A stretch of 64,000 nucleotides of DNA from GWE2-40-63 sp041664345 (GCA_041664345.1 JBAYKX010000005.1:62001-126000); one strand, 5' to 3'; positions 53,216 through 63,244 are shown, counted from the first letter of the stretch. Made by a program: numbers and translations. Notes: generated from the letters alone by a model not told the origin.

Positions 53216-54220
53216 TTGAGTATTTTGAAATTCACTGCATTTAAAAAAATATACAATCATCATCTGTTTATAAGAATTGACCGCAAGATCATAACCTACC
53301 TTATATTTGTAGTAATTGCCACTATTTTTTGGTTTATCAATAAAGTTGGGAATGAGTTTTCAACAACCATTGATTATCCGGTTACTTATGTGAATTTGCC
53401 ATCAAAAAAAGTATTGGTAAGTGATTTACCCAAATCGCTGCACTTAAGCATTAACGCTTATGGTTACGATATTTTAAGGTACAAGCTGAGTTCTGAGCCC
53501 TATCCAATAATAATTGATGCACAAAAATTTGGAGTTAACCTGAATAAAGCTAAAGTAAATCAATACCGCTTAGCAACACGATACCTGAGAGAAAATATCA
53601 ACAGCCAAATTTCAAGTGAAATTAGGGTAATTGATATAATGCCTGATACCATTTATTTTCAATTTTCGCACCAAACGAATAAAAAAGTACCTGTAAAATC
53701 TGATTTAAAATTAGAATTCGAAAAGGAAAGTATGCTAAATGGTGCAATTGTATTTAAACCCGATTGCATCATCGTGAGTGGTCCAAACAGTATATTAGAT
53801 ACCTTGCAATACATAACTACAAAACAGCAAACTCTTAAAGGATTTGATGAATCAATACAGAAAAATGTTGAATTACAGGAAATTAACAATACACAATTCG
53901 ACAGAAAACAAGTGGTGGCTCTTATTCCGGTTTCGAAATTAACCGAAGTATTGTTTGAATTACCCGTAATAACTGTAAATGTTCCTGATTCGTTAAAACT
54001 AATAACATTTCCGGGAACAATAAAGCTCTCATGCTCGGTTCCTTTTAATAAATATACATTAACTCACGCTAGTGATTTTTTAGTTCAAGTTGATTATAAC
54101 GATATTGATAAACAGCTTGGTTTAAAACTTCCGCTAATTTTGAGTAATTCCCCTTCACAGGCTATAAACATCTCATTTTCGCCACAAAGTGTTGAATTTA
54201 TTCTTGAACGAAACAAATGA
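53216..54220 (+). CDS. YbbR/CdaR-like membrane protein
   Basis: 334 residues with an N-terminal membrane helix (KIITYLIFVVIATIFWFI) and extracytoplasmic YbbR-like repeats, for example YPVTYVNLPSKK and KVPVKSDLKLEFEKES. No ATG is seen near the start; TTG at 53216 (SILKFTAF) is used here, but a CTG nearby is possible. CdaR regulates c-di-AMP cyclase in Firmicutes; the same role in Bacteroidota is uncertain. It overlaps coaE by 4 bp. Confidence 0.85.
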   Translation: MSILKFTAFKKIYNHHLFIRIDRKIITYLIFVVIATIFWFINKVGNEFSTTIDYPVTYVNLPSKKVLVSDLPKSLHLSINAYGYDILRYKLSSEPYPIIIDAQKFGVNLNKAKVNQYRLATRYLRENINSQISSEIRVIDIMPDTIYFQFSHQTNKKVPVKSDLKLEFEKESMLNGAIVFKPDCIIVSGPNSILDTLQYITTKQQTLKGFDESIQKNVELQEINNTQFDRKQVVALIPVSKLTEVLFELPVITVNVPDSLKLITFPGTIKLSCSVPFNKYTLTHASDFLVQVDYNDIDKQLGLKLPLILSNSPSQAINISFSPQSVEFILERNK

Positions 54221-54804
54221 AGATTGTTGGATTAACCGGCGGAATTGGATGTGGGAAAACCTTTGTTGCTAACTATTTTTCTGAGTTTGGCATTCCTGTT
54301 TATTCAAGCGATATTAGAGCCAAAGAACTTATGGTTACGGATGCCGATATTAAAAAAGGATTGAGGTATTTATTTGGCGATGAGGTGTTTAAAGATGAAC
54401 ACCTTAATAGAAAAATGATTGCAGACCGATTATTCACTGATAAAAAATTATTGAACTCCATCAATCAATTGGTTCATCCAAAAGTACAAACCGATTTTGA
54501 TACTTGGTGCCGGAATCAAACTACTGCCAAAATTGTAATAAAAGAAGCCGCCATTTTGATTGAAAGCGGTGCTTATAAAAATTGTGAGTTTGTTATTTTA
54601 ATAACTGCACCCATTGAATTAAGAATTAAAAGGGTAATGCAGCGCGACAATTTGTCATACAATGAAGTAATGGCTAGGATAGAAAATCAACTTAGTGATG
54701 AAGAACGAATTAAATATGCTCATTTTGTGATTGAAAACAATGGCATTTTAGATAGTAAGCATGAAGTGGAAAAGATAATCCTAAAATTGAACTATGGAGT
54801 ATAA
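54217..54804 (+). CDS. coaE: Dephospho-CoA kinase
   Basis: 195 residues. Walker A GLTGGIGCGKT is at the N-terminus and the conserved YSSDIRAKELM and LVHPKVQ region follows. It catalyses the last step of coenzyme A synthesis. The ATG overlaps the stop of the ybbR-like gene (ATGA). Confidence 0.95.
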   Translation: MKIVGLTGGIGCGKTFVANYFSEFGIPVYSSDIRAKELMVTDADIKKGLRYLFGDEVFKDEHLNRKMIADRLFTDKKLLNSINQLVHPKVQTDFDTWCRNQTTAKIVIKEAAILIESGAYKNCEFVILITAPIELRIKRVMQRDNLSYNEVMARIENQLSDEERIKYAHFVIENNGILDSKHEVEKIILKLNYGV

Positions 54805-54937
54805 TTAATGCCATTTGATGTTTCACCAATGAAAAAGGAATATGTCGAAGTTCCAATTCAATTTTCGACATTCCTAAGAGACCGTTTAATAAAAGTAAAC
54901 AAATATAGTTGAATTCAAAATAAAAGATTTTAAAGAA

Positions 54938-55666
54938 ATGAGTTTAGGAAAATGGATTGCCGGAGGATTGGGTTGGGCTTTTTTTGGCCCAATTGGTGGA
55001 ATTGTAGGATTCTTGGTTGGAAGTGCATTTGATGCTTCCGATACTCTTAAATTAAACGAAGGACAAGGACCCACATCAACTACCACACGTGGAGACTTTA
55101 TGGTAAGCTTGCTTGTTCTTACTGCGGCAGTTATGAAAGCTGATGGAACGGTAAAAAAAGCTGAATTAGAATTTGTTAAAAAATATATGCTCCGTTCCTT
55201 TGGAAAAGAGGCTTCGCAAGATGCTATTAAGATGTTACGCGATATTTTAAACCAAGAAATTCCAGTTCAGGATGTGAGCCGTCAAATAGGGCAACACATG
55301 GATTATTCATCGCGGTTACAAATGCTGCATTACCTGTTTGGCATTTCAAGCGCTGATGGAGAGACAAAAAAAAGCGAAGTGGAATTAATCCAAATGATTT
55401 CAATAAATATGGGTATTGGTCAATCGGATTTTAACTCAATAAAATCGATGTTTTACAGTGATACTCATGTAGCTTATAGCATTTTAGGTGTTACACCAGA
55501 ATCAACCGACGAGGAGATTAAAAAAGCGTATCGAAAAATGGCCGTAGAGTATCATCCCGATAAAGTTTCGTATTTGGGTGAAGACGTACAACATACAGCA
55601 AAAGAAAAATTCCAGAAAATTAACCACGCTTACGAATCCATAAAAAAACAACGGGGTTTTGTGTAA
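54938..55666 (+). CDS. TerB-DnaJ fusion protein (DjlA-like)
   Basis: 242 residues. A Gly-rich hydrophobic N-terminus (GGLGWAFFGPIGGIVGFLVG) resembles a membrane-associated segment. A TerB-like helical domain follows (about 45-170), then a C-terminal J domain with HPD in MAVEYHPDKVSYLGED. DjlA-type proteins recruit DnaK to membranes. No DnaK or GrpE gene is nearby. It follows coaE by 133 bp. Confidence 0.9.
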   Translation: MSLGKWIAGGLGWAFFGPIGGIVGFLVGSAFDASDTLKLNEGQGPTSTTTRGDFMVSLLVLTAAVMKADGTVKKAELEFVKKYMLRSFGKEASQDAIKMLRDILNQEIPVQDVSRQIGQHMDYSSRLQMLHYLFGISSADGETKKSEVELIQMISINMGIGQSDFNSIKSMFYSDTHVAYSILGVTPESTDEEIKKAYRKMAVEYHPDKVSYLGEDVQHTAKEKFQKINHAYESIKKQRGFV

Positions 55667-55769
55667 TTGATTTCCAAGGCTAAATGGCAGTATTTACAGA
55701 AGTCAATAAAACAATGTTGTTTTTAAAAAAGGAACCAAAATTAGTTCCTTAATATTTCAACCAAAATAG

Positions 55770-55777
55770 TATATTTG
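55770..55777 (+). promoter_or_regulatory. Bacteroidota -7 promoter element
   Basis: TATATTTG matches TAnnTTTG and lies 26 bp before the DUF5606 start. A small inverted repeat AAGGAAC/GTTCCTT (55729-55750) lies upstream. Confidence 0.45.
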
Positions 55778-55802
55778 CGACCTAATTATAAAAATTGATA
55801 TC

Positions 55803-56234
55803 ATGCTTAAGGATATTCTAGCAATTTCTGGACAACCCGGACTTTACAAACTGGTTTCCAGCACAAAAAATGGAATTATAGTTGAGAATTTAGAGACTGG
55901 TAAAAGAATGCCTGCTTATGCTGCATCAAAGGTGAGTGCTTTGAACGATATAGCTATTTATACCCAGCAAGGAGAAGATAATCCTTTAGTTAATGTACTA
56001 AAAAGCATTCGTGAGAAAGAAAACTCCGGCCCCGCTATTGATGCTAAATTGGACAATACCAAATTAAAATCCTACTTCGAATCGATTATGCCCGAATATG
56101 ATAAAGATCGGGTATATGTGTCGGATATAAAAAAAGTGATTATTTGGTATAACACGTTACAAAAATTAAATAAACTTGATTTATTGGATAAGGAACCGGA
56201 AAAAGAAGAAGACCCTGCCACTAAAGAAAAGTAA
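55803..56234 (+). CDS. DUF5606 family protein
   Basis: 143 residues. The N-terminus MLKDILAISGQPGLYKLVSS and TKNGIIVENLETGKRMPAYA are diagnostic of this Bacteroidota family. The last third is acidic and charged (KEPEKEEDPATKEK). It is cytoplasmic, of unknown function. A terminator follows. Confidence 0.88.
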   Translation: MLKDILAISGQPGLYKLVSSTKNGIIVENLETGKRMPAYAASKVSALNDIAIYTQQGEDNPLVNVLKSIREKENSGPAIDAKLDNTKLKSYFESIMPEYDKDRVYVSDIKKVIIWYNTLQKLNKLDLLDKEPEKEEDPATKEK

Positions 56235-56258
56235 TGAAACAAAATAAGCATTTCAATT

Positions 56259-56288
56259 AAGCATGACTTGGGTCATGCTTTTTTTTTC
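56259..56288 (+). terminator. Terminator after the DUF5606 gene
   Basis: AAGCATGAC and GTCATGCTT form a perfect 9-bp stem with a TTGG loop, followed by eight further T's. Confidence 0.92.
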
Positions 56289-56485
56289 TATAGCTCTATT
56301 TGGATTGAGCTTTTCCTTTTAAAAACAATTATTTTTCAACGGGTCATTAAAAGAACCGCTACTTTTTATAAATTACCACTCCAATAAAAAACTCTTGCTG
56401 ACGTGGAAAACTGCTTGAAATGATTCATTAATTCATTGTATATGAATCAGTTTAGAATTAAATACAAATAAAACCATCAACAACT

Positions 56486-58192
56486 ATGGCTACTAAATTA
56501 AAAAGAAACTTTGTTGAAGCCGATATAATAATCGATTCCTATTCCGATATTAAACCTTATTTCGATCAGTTGCTGGAGCGACCTCTTATCTCGTCAAAAA
56601 CAATTTGGCAGTGGCTTTTAGATAGAAGTGAACTGGAAAGTATTTTGAACGAGGAGTTAGGTTGGCGCTATATTCGAATGAATTGCAATACCAGCGATGA
56701 ACATTTAGCCAAACGTTTCGAAACCTTTGTTTCAGAAATAGAACCACAAATAGCTATTGTTTCGAACCAGCTAGATTCTAAGTTTCTTGCACCGGAAGTG
56801 ATGAAAATGGTTGGCAAATCGAAGCTTTTTATTGTAGTACGCGAAATTAAAAAAGAGTTGGAATTATTCCGCGAAGAAAATGTAACCTTAGAAGCAGAAC
56901 TTCAATTAAAGGAACAGGAATACGGAGTGATTGCTTCAAAAATGAGTATTCATTATAAGAATGAGGAATTTACACTGCAAAGTGCTGCTAATTTTTTAAA
57001 AGAAATAAACCCCACTACCCGTGAAGAGATATATCGCTTGATTCAGAATAGAAGAATGCAAGATTCCGAGGTATTCCAAAATCTATTAACTGAACAAATT
57101 AAACTACGGCAAAACATTGCCAAAAATGCAGGATTTATAAACTACCGCGATTACAAATTTAAAGAATTGGGGCGGTTTGATTATACATCGGAACACTGCC
57201 AGCGGTTCCATAATTCCGTTGCTAAAGTAGTTGTACCATTGGTTGATGAAGTGAATTTAATGCGTAAGCAAAAGCTGAATTTAAAGAATCTGCGACCATG
57301 GGATTTGGAGGTAGATACTGATTTATTGCCTCCTTTAAAACCTTTTGAAAAAGTTGAAGAATTAATTCGAAAAACCGTACTGTGCTTTCGCGATTTAGAA
57401 CCCGAGTTTGGAATGTACCTAAACGAAATGCATAAACTGGGATATTTAGACCTTGAAAGCAGGAAAAATAAAGCACCAGGAGGATTTAACTATCCATTGC
57501 ACGAAAGCAATGTGCCTTTTATTTTTATGAATGCCACAGGCAATTTTGATGATGTGGTTACCTTGTTGCATGAAGGCGGTCATGCCATACACGCATATTT
57601 GGCAGCCCCTTTAGAATTAGTGGCTTTTAAAGAAATACCCTCAGAAATTGCCGAATTGGCCTCTATGACTATGGAACTGATTACCATGGATCAATGGCAT
57701 CACTTTTTTACCGATGAACAGGAACTGAAACGAGCCAAACGCAAGCACCTGCAAAGTTTACTGAATACCTTGCCTTCAGTTGCCAAAGTCGATAAATTTC
57801 AACATTTTTTATATGAAAACCCATTCCACACCCCAGAAGAAAGAAATGGTTACTGGATGAAGCTGGAACAGGAATTTGGTAGCCAAGTGGTTGATTTTTC
57901 TGATTTGGAAAATTACCGTGCCAACCAATGGCAGCGTTACTTGCATATTTTTGAAGTTCCTTTTTATTATATTGAATATGGCATTGCCCAATTGGGTGCC
58001 ATTGCAATATGGAAAAACTTTAAACAGGACAAATTAACCACATTGAAACAATTTAAAACCGCACTAAAAATGGGCTACACCTCCCCCATTCCAGATACCT
58101 TCAAAGCGGCTGGAATTAAATTCGATTTTACAGAGGAGTATATCAACGAATTGATGGCCTTTGTGAAAAAGGAGTTGGAGCAGTTACAATAA
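56486..58192 (+). CDS. M3 family oligoendopeptidase
   Basis: 568 residues. The zinc motif HEGGH is at His362 (LLHEGGHAIHAYL), with a downstream Glu in IPSEIAELASMTMEL. The N-terminal half is helical, as in PepF. It probably cleaves short peptides in the cytoplasm. No signal peptide is seen. It has its own promoter region after the DUF5606 terminator. Confidence 0.95.
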   Translation: MATKLKRNFVEADIIIDSYSDIKPYFDQLLERPLISSKTIWQWLLDRSELESILNEELGWRYIRMNCNTSDEHLAKRFETFVSEIEPQIAIVSNQLDSKFLAPEVMKMVGKSKLFIVVREIKKELELFREENVTLEAELQLKEQEYGVIASKMSIHYKNEEFTLQSAANFLKEINPTTREEIYRLIQNRRMQDSEVFQNLLTEQIKLRQNIAKNAGFINYRDYKFKELGRFDYTSEHCQRFHNSVAKVVVPLVDEVNLMRKQKLNLKNLRPWDLEVDTDLLPPLKPFEKVEELIRKTVLCFRDLEPEFGMYLNEMHKLGYLDLESRKNKAPGGFNYPLHESNVPFIFMNATGNFDDVVTLLHEGGHAIHAYLAAPLELVAFKEIPSEIAELASMTMELITMDQWHHFFTDEQELKRAKRKHLQSLLNTLPSVAKVDKFQHFLYENPFHTPEERNGYWMKLEQEFGSQVVDFSDLENYRANQWQRYLHIFEVPFYYIEYGIAQLGAIAIWKNFKQDKLTTLKQFKTALKMGYTSPIPDTFKAAGIKFDFTEEYINELMAFVKKELEQLQ

Positions 58193-58457
58193 AATTGGGT
58201 TACTGCTAAAACCTCTGAATTCATAGTTTCTGTTTTACTTTAAAAACAATAAGCAGGGAATATTGCTAGGTAATAAAAACAATTTTTTAGGGGAGGATTG
58301 ATTTCGGACAAGTAATACTTAACCATCACTTTTCTAAAAAGATCCTATCGAAATACTATTTGCGATGGCTTCAATAAAACTAATTACCCCAAAACCAAAC
58401 ACAACAATGACATTGTTTGAATGGCTCAATGCTATTGCTACTAACCCTTTAATGATG

Positions 58458-59711
58458 TTATCTTTTTAAACAATACAAGTTGCCATTGGTGCTTGTAAAA
58501 AGGATGTAGTCATTGGATATGTATGGGGTGGAAAAGATTCCTCCCAATTTCACCTCTACCTCCAAAAACTCCTCGTTTGAATGGATAATGGAATAAATAT
58601 CCTCTCTATAAGAATCGTCATTATTGAAATACAGGTACCGGTTTTTCTGGTAAGTACCGGTTTCAAAACTCCAGCTTTTTTCTCCTGAATCGAATTGGAT
58701 GCCATGAAGTTTCCCGATGGTGGTTCCAAGGTATAGCATGTTTTCACTATAGGCATTGTTGCCAAAAACCAGAAATTCCATGTTTTTCCGCCAGAAGTCT
58801 TTTCCAGTTTCAGGCTCGGCGGCAATAAGCACCCGTTCATCGGCTGAACCAATATATAAAATAGAATCGTGCAGGTTGTTGCTTAATCCCCATCCCTTGG
58901 TAAAGGCTTTATTCCAATGGCAGAAACCCTTTTCCCCGTCAAGGGCATACATATTGTAATCGCGGGCACCAACAATAACCAGGTTCCTATATACCGAAGG
59001 AGAACCCTGAACTTCCCCTTTCGGAAAATACCGATGCCCAACCGTTTTAAATTTCCATACCAGTACTCCGTTTGCTATATCAATTGCATATACATAACCA
59101 TCGAAGGAACTGATAAATATTTTGCTATTACTGATGGCGGGTTTGCAATGTACCACGCTTCCGGTTTGAAACTTCCAGACCAAAGAACCAGTAATGGTGT
59201 GAACGGCATACATGTTTCCATCGCCTGAACCAAAATATACAATTTGTTGGTTTACGATGGGAGTTGAATGGAAATAATCGGCAAAATCATACTTCCTTTC
59301 GCCGTTGGTGCCATATTTCCAAAGGACTCTTCCATCCTTTTTATCGAGGGCATACAGAAAGCCATCGCCGCCATTTAAAAACAGTTGACCTTGATTGATA
59401 CACACATCCGACCGTATTTCGCCGTTGATGCGAAATTGCCAGACTTCCTTTCCTGAAGTAATATCTACCGCATGTAAAAGGCTATCGAGGCCGCCAAAAT
59501 AAACAAGGTTATCGCTTACAATGGGAGAAGCGTAGATGGGTTGCCCTGTTTGAAATATCCATTCTGCTTTTGGTAGTTCTTTATAGTCCAGAACCACCTC
59601 CTGAGTTCCTTGTGCAAAGGAAGAGGTGGCGATGAGGCAACATACGGTAAGTGTATTTATTCGCTTCAGAAAACGAGGGCTTGGTTTTGAATTTATGTTC
59701 ATTGTTTCCAA
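58458..59711 (-). CDS. PQQ-like beta-propeller protein, exported
   Basis: 417 residues with a signal peptide ending near TSSFAQ. At least six repeats of the PQQ/BamB type follow, for example ASPIVSDNLVYFGGLDSLLH, VHCKPAISNSKIFISSFDGY and VYAIDIANGVLVWKFKT. No enzyme residues are apparent. The propeller may bind a ligand or take part in outer-membrane assembly; I cannot say which. It converges with the M3 peptidase gene across a 265-bp gap. Confidence 0.88.
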   Translation of the reverse strand: METMNINSKPSPRFLKRINTLTVCCLIATSSFAQGTQEVVLDYKELPKAEWIFQTGQPIYASPIVSDNLVYFGGLDSLLHAVDITSGKEVWQFRINGEIRSDVCINQGQLFLNGGDGFLYALDKKDGRVLWKYGTNGERKYDFADYFHSTPIVNQQIVYFGSGDGNMYAVHTITGSLVWKFQTGSVVHCKPAISNSKIFISSFDGYVYAIDIANGVLVWKFKTVGHRYFPKGEVQGSPSVYRNLVIVGARDYNMYALDGEKGFCHWNKAFTKGWGLSNNLHDSILYIGSADERVLIAAEPETGKDFWRKNMEFLVFGNNAYSENMLYLGTTIGKLHGIQFDSGEKSWSFETGTYQKNRYLYFNNDDSYREDIYSIIHSNEEFLEVEVKLGGIFSTPYISNDYILFTSTNGNLYCLKR

Positions 59712-59866
59712 TTGTCAATAGGTTAAACTAGAATCGATAATATTCCATGATGTTTTTTATTCCATCTATCTTACATATTCCAACAACATTACCCTTAAAA
59801 AATGGTTAACCCCATATAAACTAAAAGTAGGTAATTAGTTGGGAAATAAAAACATTTTTTTGGGGG

Positions 59867-59900
59867 AAAGTTGGAAGTTGGGAATTGGAAGATTGAATGA
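59867..59900. repeat. Heptad-phased simple repeat
   Basis: Successive 7-mers AAAGTTG, GAAGTTG, GGAATTG, GAAGATT follow one another in the gap between the PQQ-like gene and the decayed toxin-antitoxin locus. Related to 36449 and 62683. Confidence 0.4.
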
Positions 59901-59986
59901 TAATGTATGAAAAGATTCTTTAAAAAAGCTTATCCATTCAAATTGCAAGGAATTGGCCCAAATCTTTTCCGAATTTACAATGAGAA

Positions 59987-60269
59987 TTAGGCTTTCATTT
60001 TTTCTGGATCTTGACGGGAATCAAAAATATCGGTAATGTAAATATACTCACCAACCACTCTATAAATAATCTTGTAGTGACCTTCCTCTGGAAAATACTT
60101 TTCCTGTCCGAATATCGCGTTCCGATTTTAGCGCCCTACTTACTAGCTTTTCTTTTAAAACTTCCTCTTTGCGAAGCGTTTCATAAAACTGATCGATAAG
60201 ACTATCATCTGCTTGATTCAAATGACTTTGAATAAAATCCCTTTTTTCAACTACATTCATAATTTCCAT
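59987..60269 (-). pseudogene. Decayed RelE/ParE-type toxin-antitoxin locus
   Basis: An antitoxin-like frame (60060-60269: MNVVEKRDFIQSHLNQADDS, then LKSERDIRTGKVFSRG) runs out of frame across a junction. In another frame the toxin's C-terminal half is intact: GHYKIIYRVVGEYIYITDIF and DSRQDPEKMKA, stop at 59987. The antitoxin tail and the toxin N-terminus are missing, so a deletion fused the two. The product is not a working toxin. Confidence 0.7.
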
Positions 60270-60473
60270 TTACTTCAAAAATTAAAAGTAGCGAAAGTTA
60301 GCGGAAATTAAAAAACATTTTTTTTGGTGGATAGAAGTTGGTGTTGGAAATCAGAAGCACATATAATTGCACTAGCTAAAATTATGTTCAAAATATTTTT
60401 GTTTCCTTTATTTATTATTGCTAATTTGGTCACAGATAAGGATAATTCAGTAATTAGCTCACAAAAAATCCAA

Positions 60474-61106
60474 ATGAATAAGGTAAAAACTACACTTGCA
60501 ATTCTACTAACCAGTTTTTGTTTATTAAAATCAGGTAAAGCGCAAAATGAGGAAGTACCCAAGGAATTGAAAAATGCATTTTCAATATCAACTTACGGTT
60601 TATCTTTAAATGAAATGTCGGTTAAATACTACAGACTCGTAAATAATAACATTTGGTTAAAAGCTGGATTAATTAATGTTTACGGTAGTTCTCTTAAAAA
60701 GGAACCCTCTTTTGGGTCTTTTATAACAAAAGAAACTACTTTAAGTGCAGGATTAACATTTGGACTTGAGAAGCACAGCGCTTTAACAGACAAATTTAAA
60801 ATTGTATATGGAATGGATATTCAAATGAATTACAAATATTTCAATCAATTTATTGATAATCCAAATTGGCCACCTGAGATGCGAAATAGTATTATTAACG
60901 AGTACCGGCCTGGAATTGGTTTTGTAATAGGTGGATATTACCAATTTAGTACACACTTCTCTTTAGGATTTGAATTTAATCCAACCGTTTCCTATTACTA
61001 TAAAGATTACAGCAGTGCAGATGATGTTAATTCATATACTGTAAGTGGTTTTGAATACTCATTTAAAACTAATAATGCATTGCTAAGTTTAAAATATACT
61101 TGGTAA
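60474..61106 (+). CDS. Outer membrane beta-barrel protein, hypothetical
   Basis: 210 residues from ATG 60474, with signal peptide MNKVKTTLAILLTSFCLLKS and GKAQ. Alternating hydrophobic strands such as ITKETTLSAGLTFGLEKH, GIGFVIGGYYQFSTHFSLGF and a final aromatic LLSLKYTW indicate a small barrel. An upstream ATG at 60324 would add an unlikely leader that reads through repeat sequence. Function is unknown. Confidence 0.8.
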   Translation: MNKVKTTLAILLTSFCLLKSGKAQNEEVPKELKNAFSISTYGLSLNEMSVKYYRLVNNNIWLKAGLINVYGSSLKKEPSFGSFITKETTLSAGLTFGLEKHSALTDKFKIVYGMDIQMNYKYFNQFIDNPNWPPEMRNSIINEYRPGIGFVIGGYYQFSTHFSLGFEFNPTVSYYYKDYSSADDVNSYTVSGFEYSFKTNNALLSLKYTW

Positions 61107-61133
61107 AAATGAAAAAAAGAAGTTCTATTTAAA

Positions 61134-62654
61134 CTAAATAGTTTTTACCGCCTTTTCAATCCGTTGAACCGTCTCTTTTTTGCCAATAATCTCAATAATC
61201 TCAAACAAATCGGGGCCTTTGCTGGCACCTACCAAGCACAAACGAAGTGTATTCATGATGGAACCAAAATTCCAAACATGGCTTTCAATATGGGCCGAAA
61301 CTGCGGCTTTGACATTTACCGAATTAAAATCAGTCACTTGGGCAATCACCTCTTTAACCGATGTAAGTTGACCTGGTATTTCTTCTTTCCAACGTTTTTT
61401 GACGATTTCCGGATCGTAACTTTCGGGAGCCTGAAAAAAGAACGAACTCTGATCCCAAAACTCTTTCACAAAATTGGCACGTTCCTTAATCAAACCAACA
61501 ATGCGTTCTACCTTTGCCAAGTCAGCATGAATTCCTTTGGCTTCCAAAATTGGAATAAACTGTTGGGCCAGTTCCTGATTGGTTTTCATGAGCATGTACT
61601 GATGGTTGAACCATTCGGCTTTTTTAGGGTCGAACTTGGAGCCCGATTTGGTTACCCGTTCCAAACTGAACAACTGAATTAGTTCTTCCATGGTGAACAG
61701 TTCCTGTTCGGTGCCGGGGTTCCAGCCCAACAATGCCAATAGGTTAACAAACGCATCGGCAAAATAACCCTCTTCGCGGTAACCAGTAGCAGTTTCGCCT
61801 TCTACCGATTTCCAGAAAAGCGGAAATACCGGAAAGCCCATTTTATCGCCATCGCGCTTGCTCAGTTTGCCGTTACCGGTTGGTTTAAGCAATAACGGCA
61901 AATGCGAGAATTGAGGCATGGTTTCCTCCCATCCAAACGATTGATATAGCAACACATGCAGCGGCAACGAGGGTAGCCACTCCTCACCGCGTATCACGTG
62001 GCTTATTTCCATTAAATGGTCGTCAACAATATTGGCCAAGTGGTAGGTTGGCAAACCATCCGATTTGTACAGCACTTTATCGTCGAGGGTATCGGTATTA
62101 ACGCGTACCTCACCACGGATGATATCCTGCATCACCACCTCGTGGTTCACTGGCATCTTGAACCGGATAACAAAGGCATCGCTGGCTTTCAGCAGTTTTT
62201 CAACTTCAGCAGCCGAAAGGGTTAATGAGTTTTTCAAATAAATACGTGTGGCGGCATTGTAGGTAAAGGTTTCTTTTTTCTCCTCTGCATCTTTCCGCAA
62301 AGCATCGAGCTCTTCGCCAGTATCAAATGCATAATAGGCGTTTCCGCTTTCAATCAACTGATCCACATATTTTTTATAGATAACCCGTCGTTCCGACTGT
62401 CGGTAGGGTCCGTATTTACCTCCTTCGCGGATGCCTTCGTCAACTTTGATTCCGCACCATTCGAGGCTTTCCATAATGTATTCTTCAGCTCCGGGAACAA
62501 AACGGGTTTGGTCGGTATCTTCAATACGAAGCAAAAAATCGCCGCCATGTTTTTTGGCAAACAAGTAATTGAAAAGGGCAGTGCGCACACCTCCTATATG
62601 CAATGGCCCAGTAGGGCTTGGGGCAAACCGGACACGGATTCTTCTTTCAGTCAT
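61134..62654 (-). CDS. gltX: Glutamyl-tRNA synthetase
   Basis: 506 residues. The HIGH motif is PTGPLHIGG (His19) and the KMSKS-type KLSKR is near 261-265. Discriminating anticodon-binding regions follow. It charges tRNA-Glu. No Gln-specific motif is seen, so it may be non-discriminating only if the organism uses GatCAB; that cannot be tested here. Confidence 0.96.
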   Translation of the reverse strand: MTERRIRVRFAPSPTGPLHIGGVRTALFNYLFAKKHGGDFLLRIEDTDQTRFVPGAEEYIMESLEWCGIKVDEGIREGGKYGPYRQSERRVIYKKYVDQLIESGNAYYAFDTGEELDALRKDAEEKKETFTYNAATRIYLKNSLTLSAAEVEKLLKASDAFVIRFKMPVNHEVVMQDIIRGEVRVNTDTLDDKVLYKSDGLPTYHLANIVDDHLMEISHVIRGEEWLPSLPLHVLLYQSFGWEETMPQFSHLPLLLKPTGNGKLSKRDGDKMGFPVFPLFWKSVEGETATGYREEGYFADAFVNLLALLGWNPGTEQELFTMEELIQLFSLERVTKSGSKFDPKKAEWFNHQYMLMKTNQELAQQFIPILEAKGIHADLAKVERIVGLIKERANFVKEFWDQSSFFFQAPESYDPEIVKKRWKEEIPGQLTSVKEVIAQVTDFNSVNVKAAVSAHIESHVWNFGSIMNTLRLCLVGASKGPDLFEIIEIIGKKETVQRIEKAVKTI

Positions 62655-62682
62655 TTTGGTAAAGTTTTGCGCAAAGATAGTA

Positions 62683-62880
62683 TGAATTTAGAGAATAGAA
62701 ATTAGAGATTAGAAAATAGATGTGAGACTTGAGATTTGAGATTTGAGATTTGAGATTTGGGATTTGAGATTTGAGATTTGAGATTAGAATTGCATTTTGC
62801 ACGTAACTGGTTGCTAGTTGCTGGTTACTGGTTACTGGTTACTGACTTCGGTCTTCCAACTCCGGTCTTCCGTCTTCGGT
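62683..62880. repeat. Heptad-phased simple sequence repeats
   Basis: Nine 7-mers of the type GAGATTT run at 62724-62786. Other heptads, CTGGTTA-type, follow at about 62817-62844, and TTCGGTCTTCC-like repeats at about 62850-62885. Degenerate TTAGAGA/ATAGAAA heptads precede them from about 62683. No ORF is credible. Confidence 0.8.
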
Positions 62881-62890
62881 CTTCCAGCTT

Positions 62891-63244
62891 CTATAATGCT
62901 TCCAGCTCAGCTCGGAGTTTTTTGGTAAACGACTGAACCACCAAATCATAGCTATGGTCAATCCATTCCTCAATTAGGCGCCGGGGTATGCTTCCATCGA
63001 TATACACGGTGTTCCAATGTATTTTACTCATGTGATATCCAGGTCGCACGGCGGGATACTTTTCGCGAAGCTCAATAGCCAATTCGGGATCGCACTTTAA
63101 ATTGATGGATAACTCTCCATCCAAATTAATGAGTGCATACATTTTTCCCATTACTTTCAATACCAAGGTAACGTCATCAAACGGAAAGGTTTCTTCGTTT
63201 CCCTTTTTGGATAAGCAATAAGCGCGTAGATCTTCAATGTTCAT
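62891..63244 (-). CDS. MmcQ/YjbR family DNA-binding-like protein
   Basis: 117 residues. The N-terminal NIEDLRAYCLSKKGNEETFP and the C-terminal SKIHWNTVYIDGSIPRRLIE are typical of the YjbR/MmcQ family, a CyaY-like fold with a proposed DNA-binding role. It is cytoplasmic. The stop is 6 bp from the heptad-repeat tract. Function is uncertain. Confidence 0.9.
   Translation of the reverse strand: MNIEDLRAYCLSKKGNEETFPFDDVTLVLKVMGKMYALINLDGELSINLKCDPELAIELREKYPAVRPGYHMSKIHWNTVYIDGSIPRRLIEEWIDHSYDLVVQSFTKKLRAELEAL

Noticed and set aside
58365..58469. 34-codon plus-strand frame MASIKLITPKPNTTMTLFEW
   Set aside because: It overlaps the stop of the PQQ-like gene, has no promoter or recognisable composition, and there is no context for a peptide. 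Left out for lack of support.
60308..60562. 84-codon minus-strand frame overlapping the barrel protein
   Set aside because: It is antisense to the signal-peptide region of the barrel protein and has no independent support.
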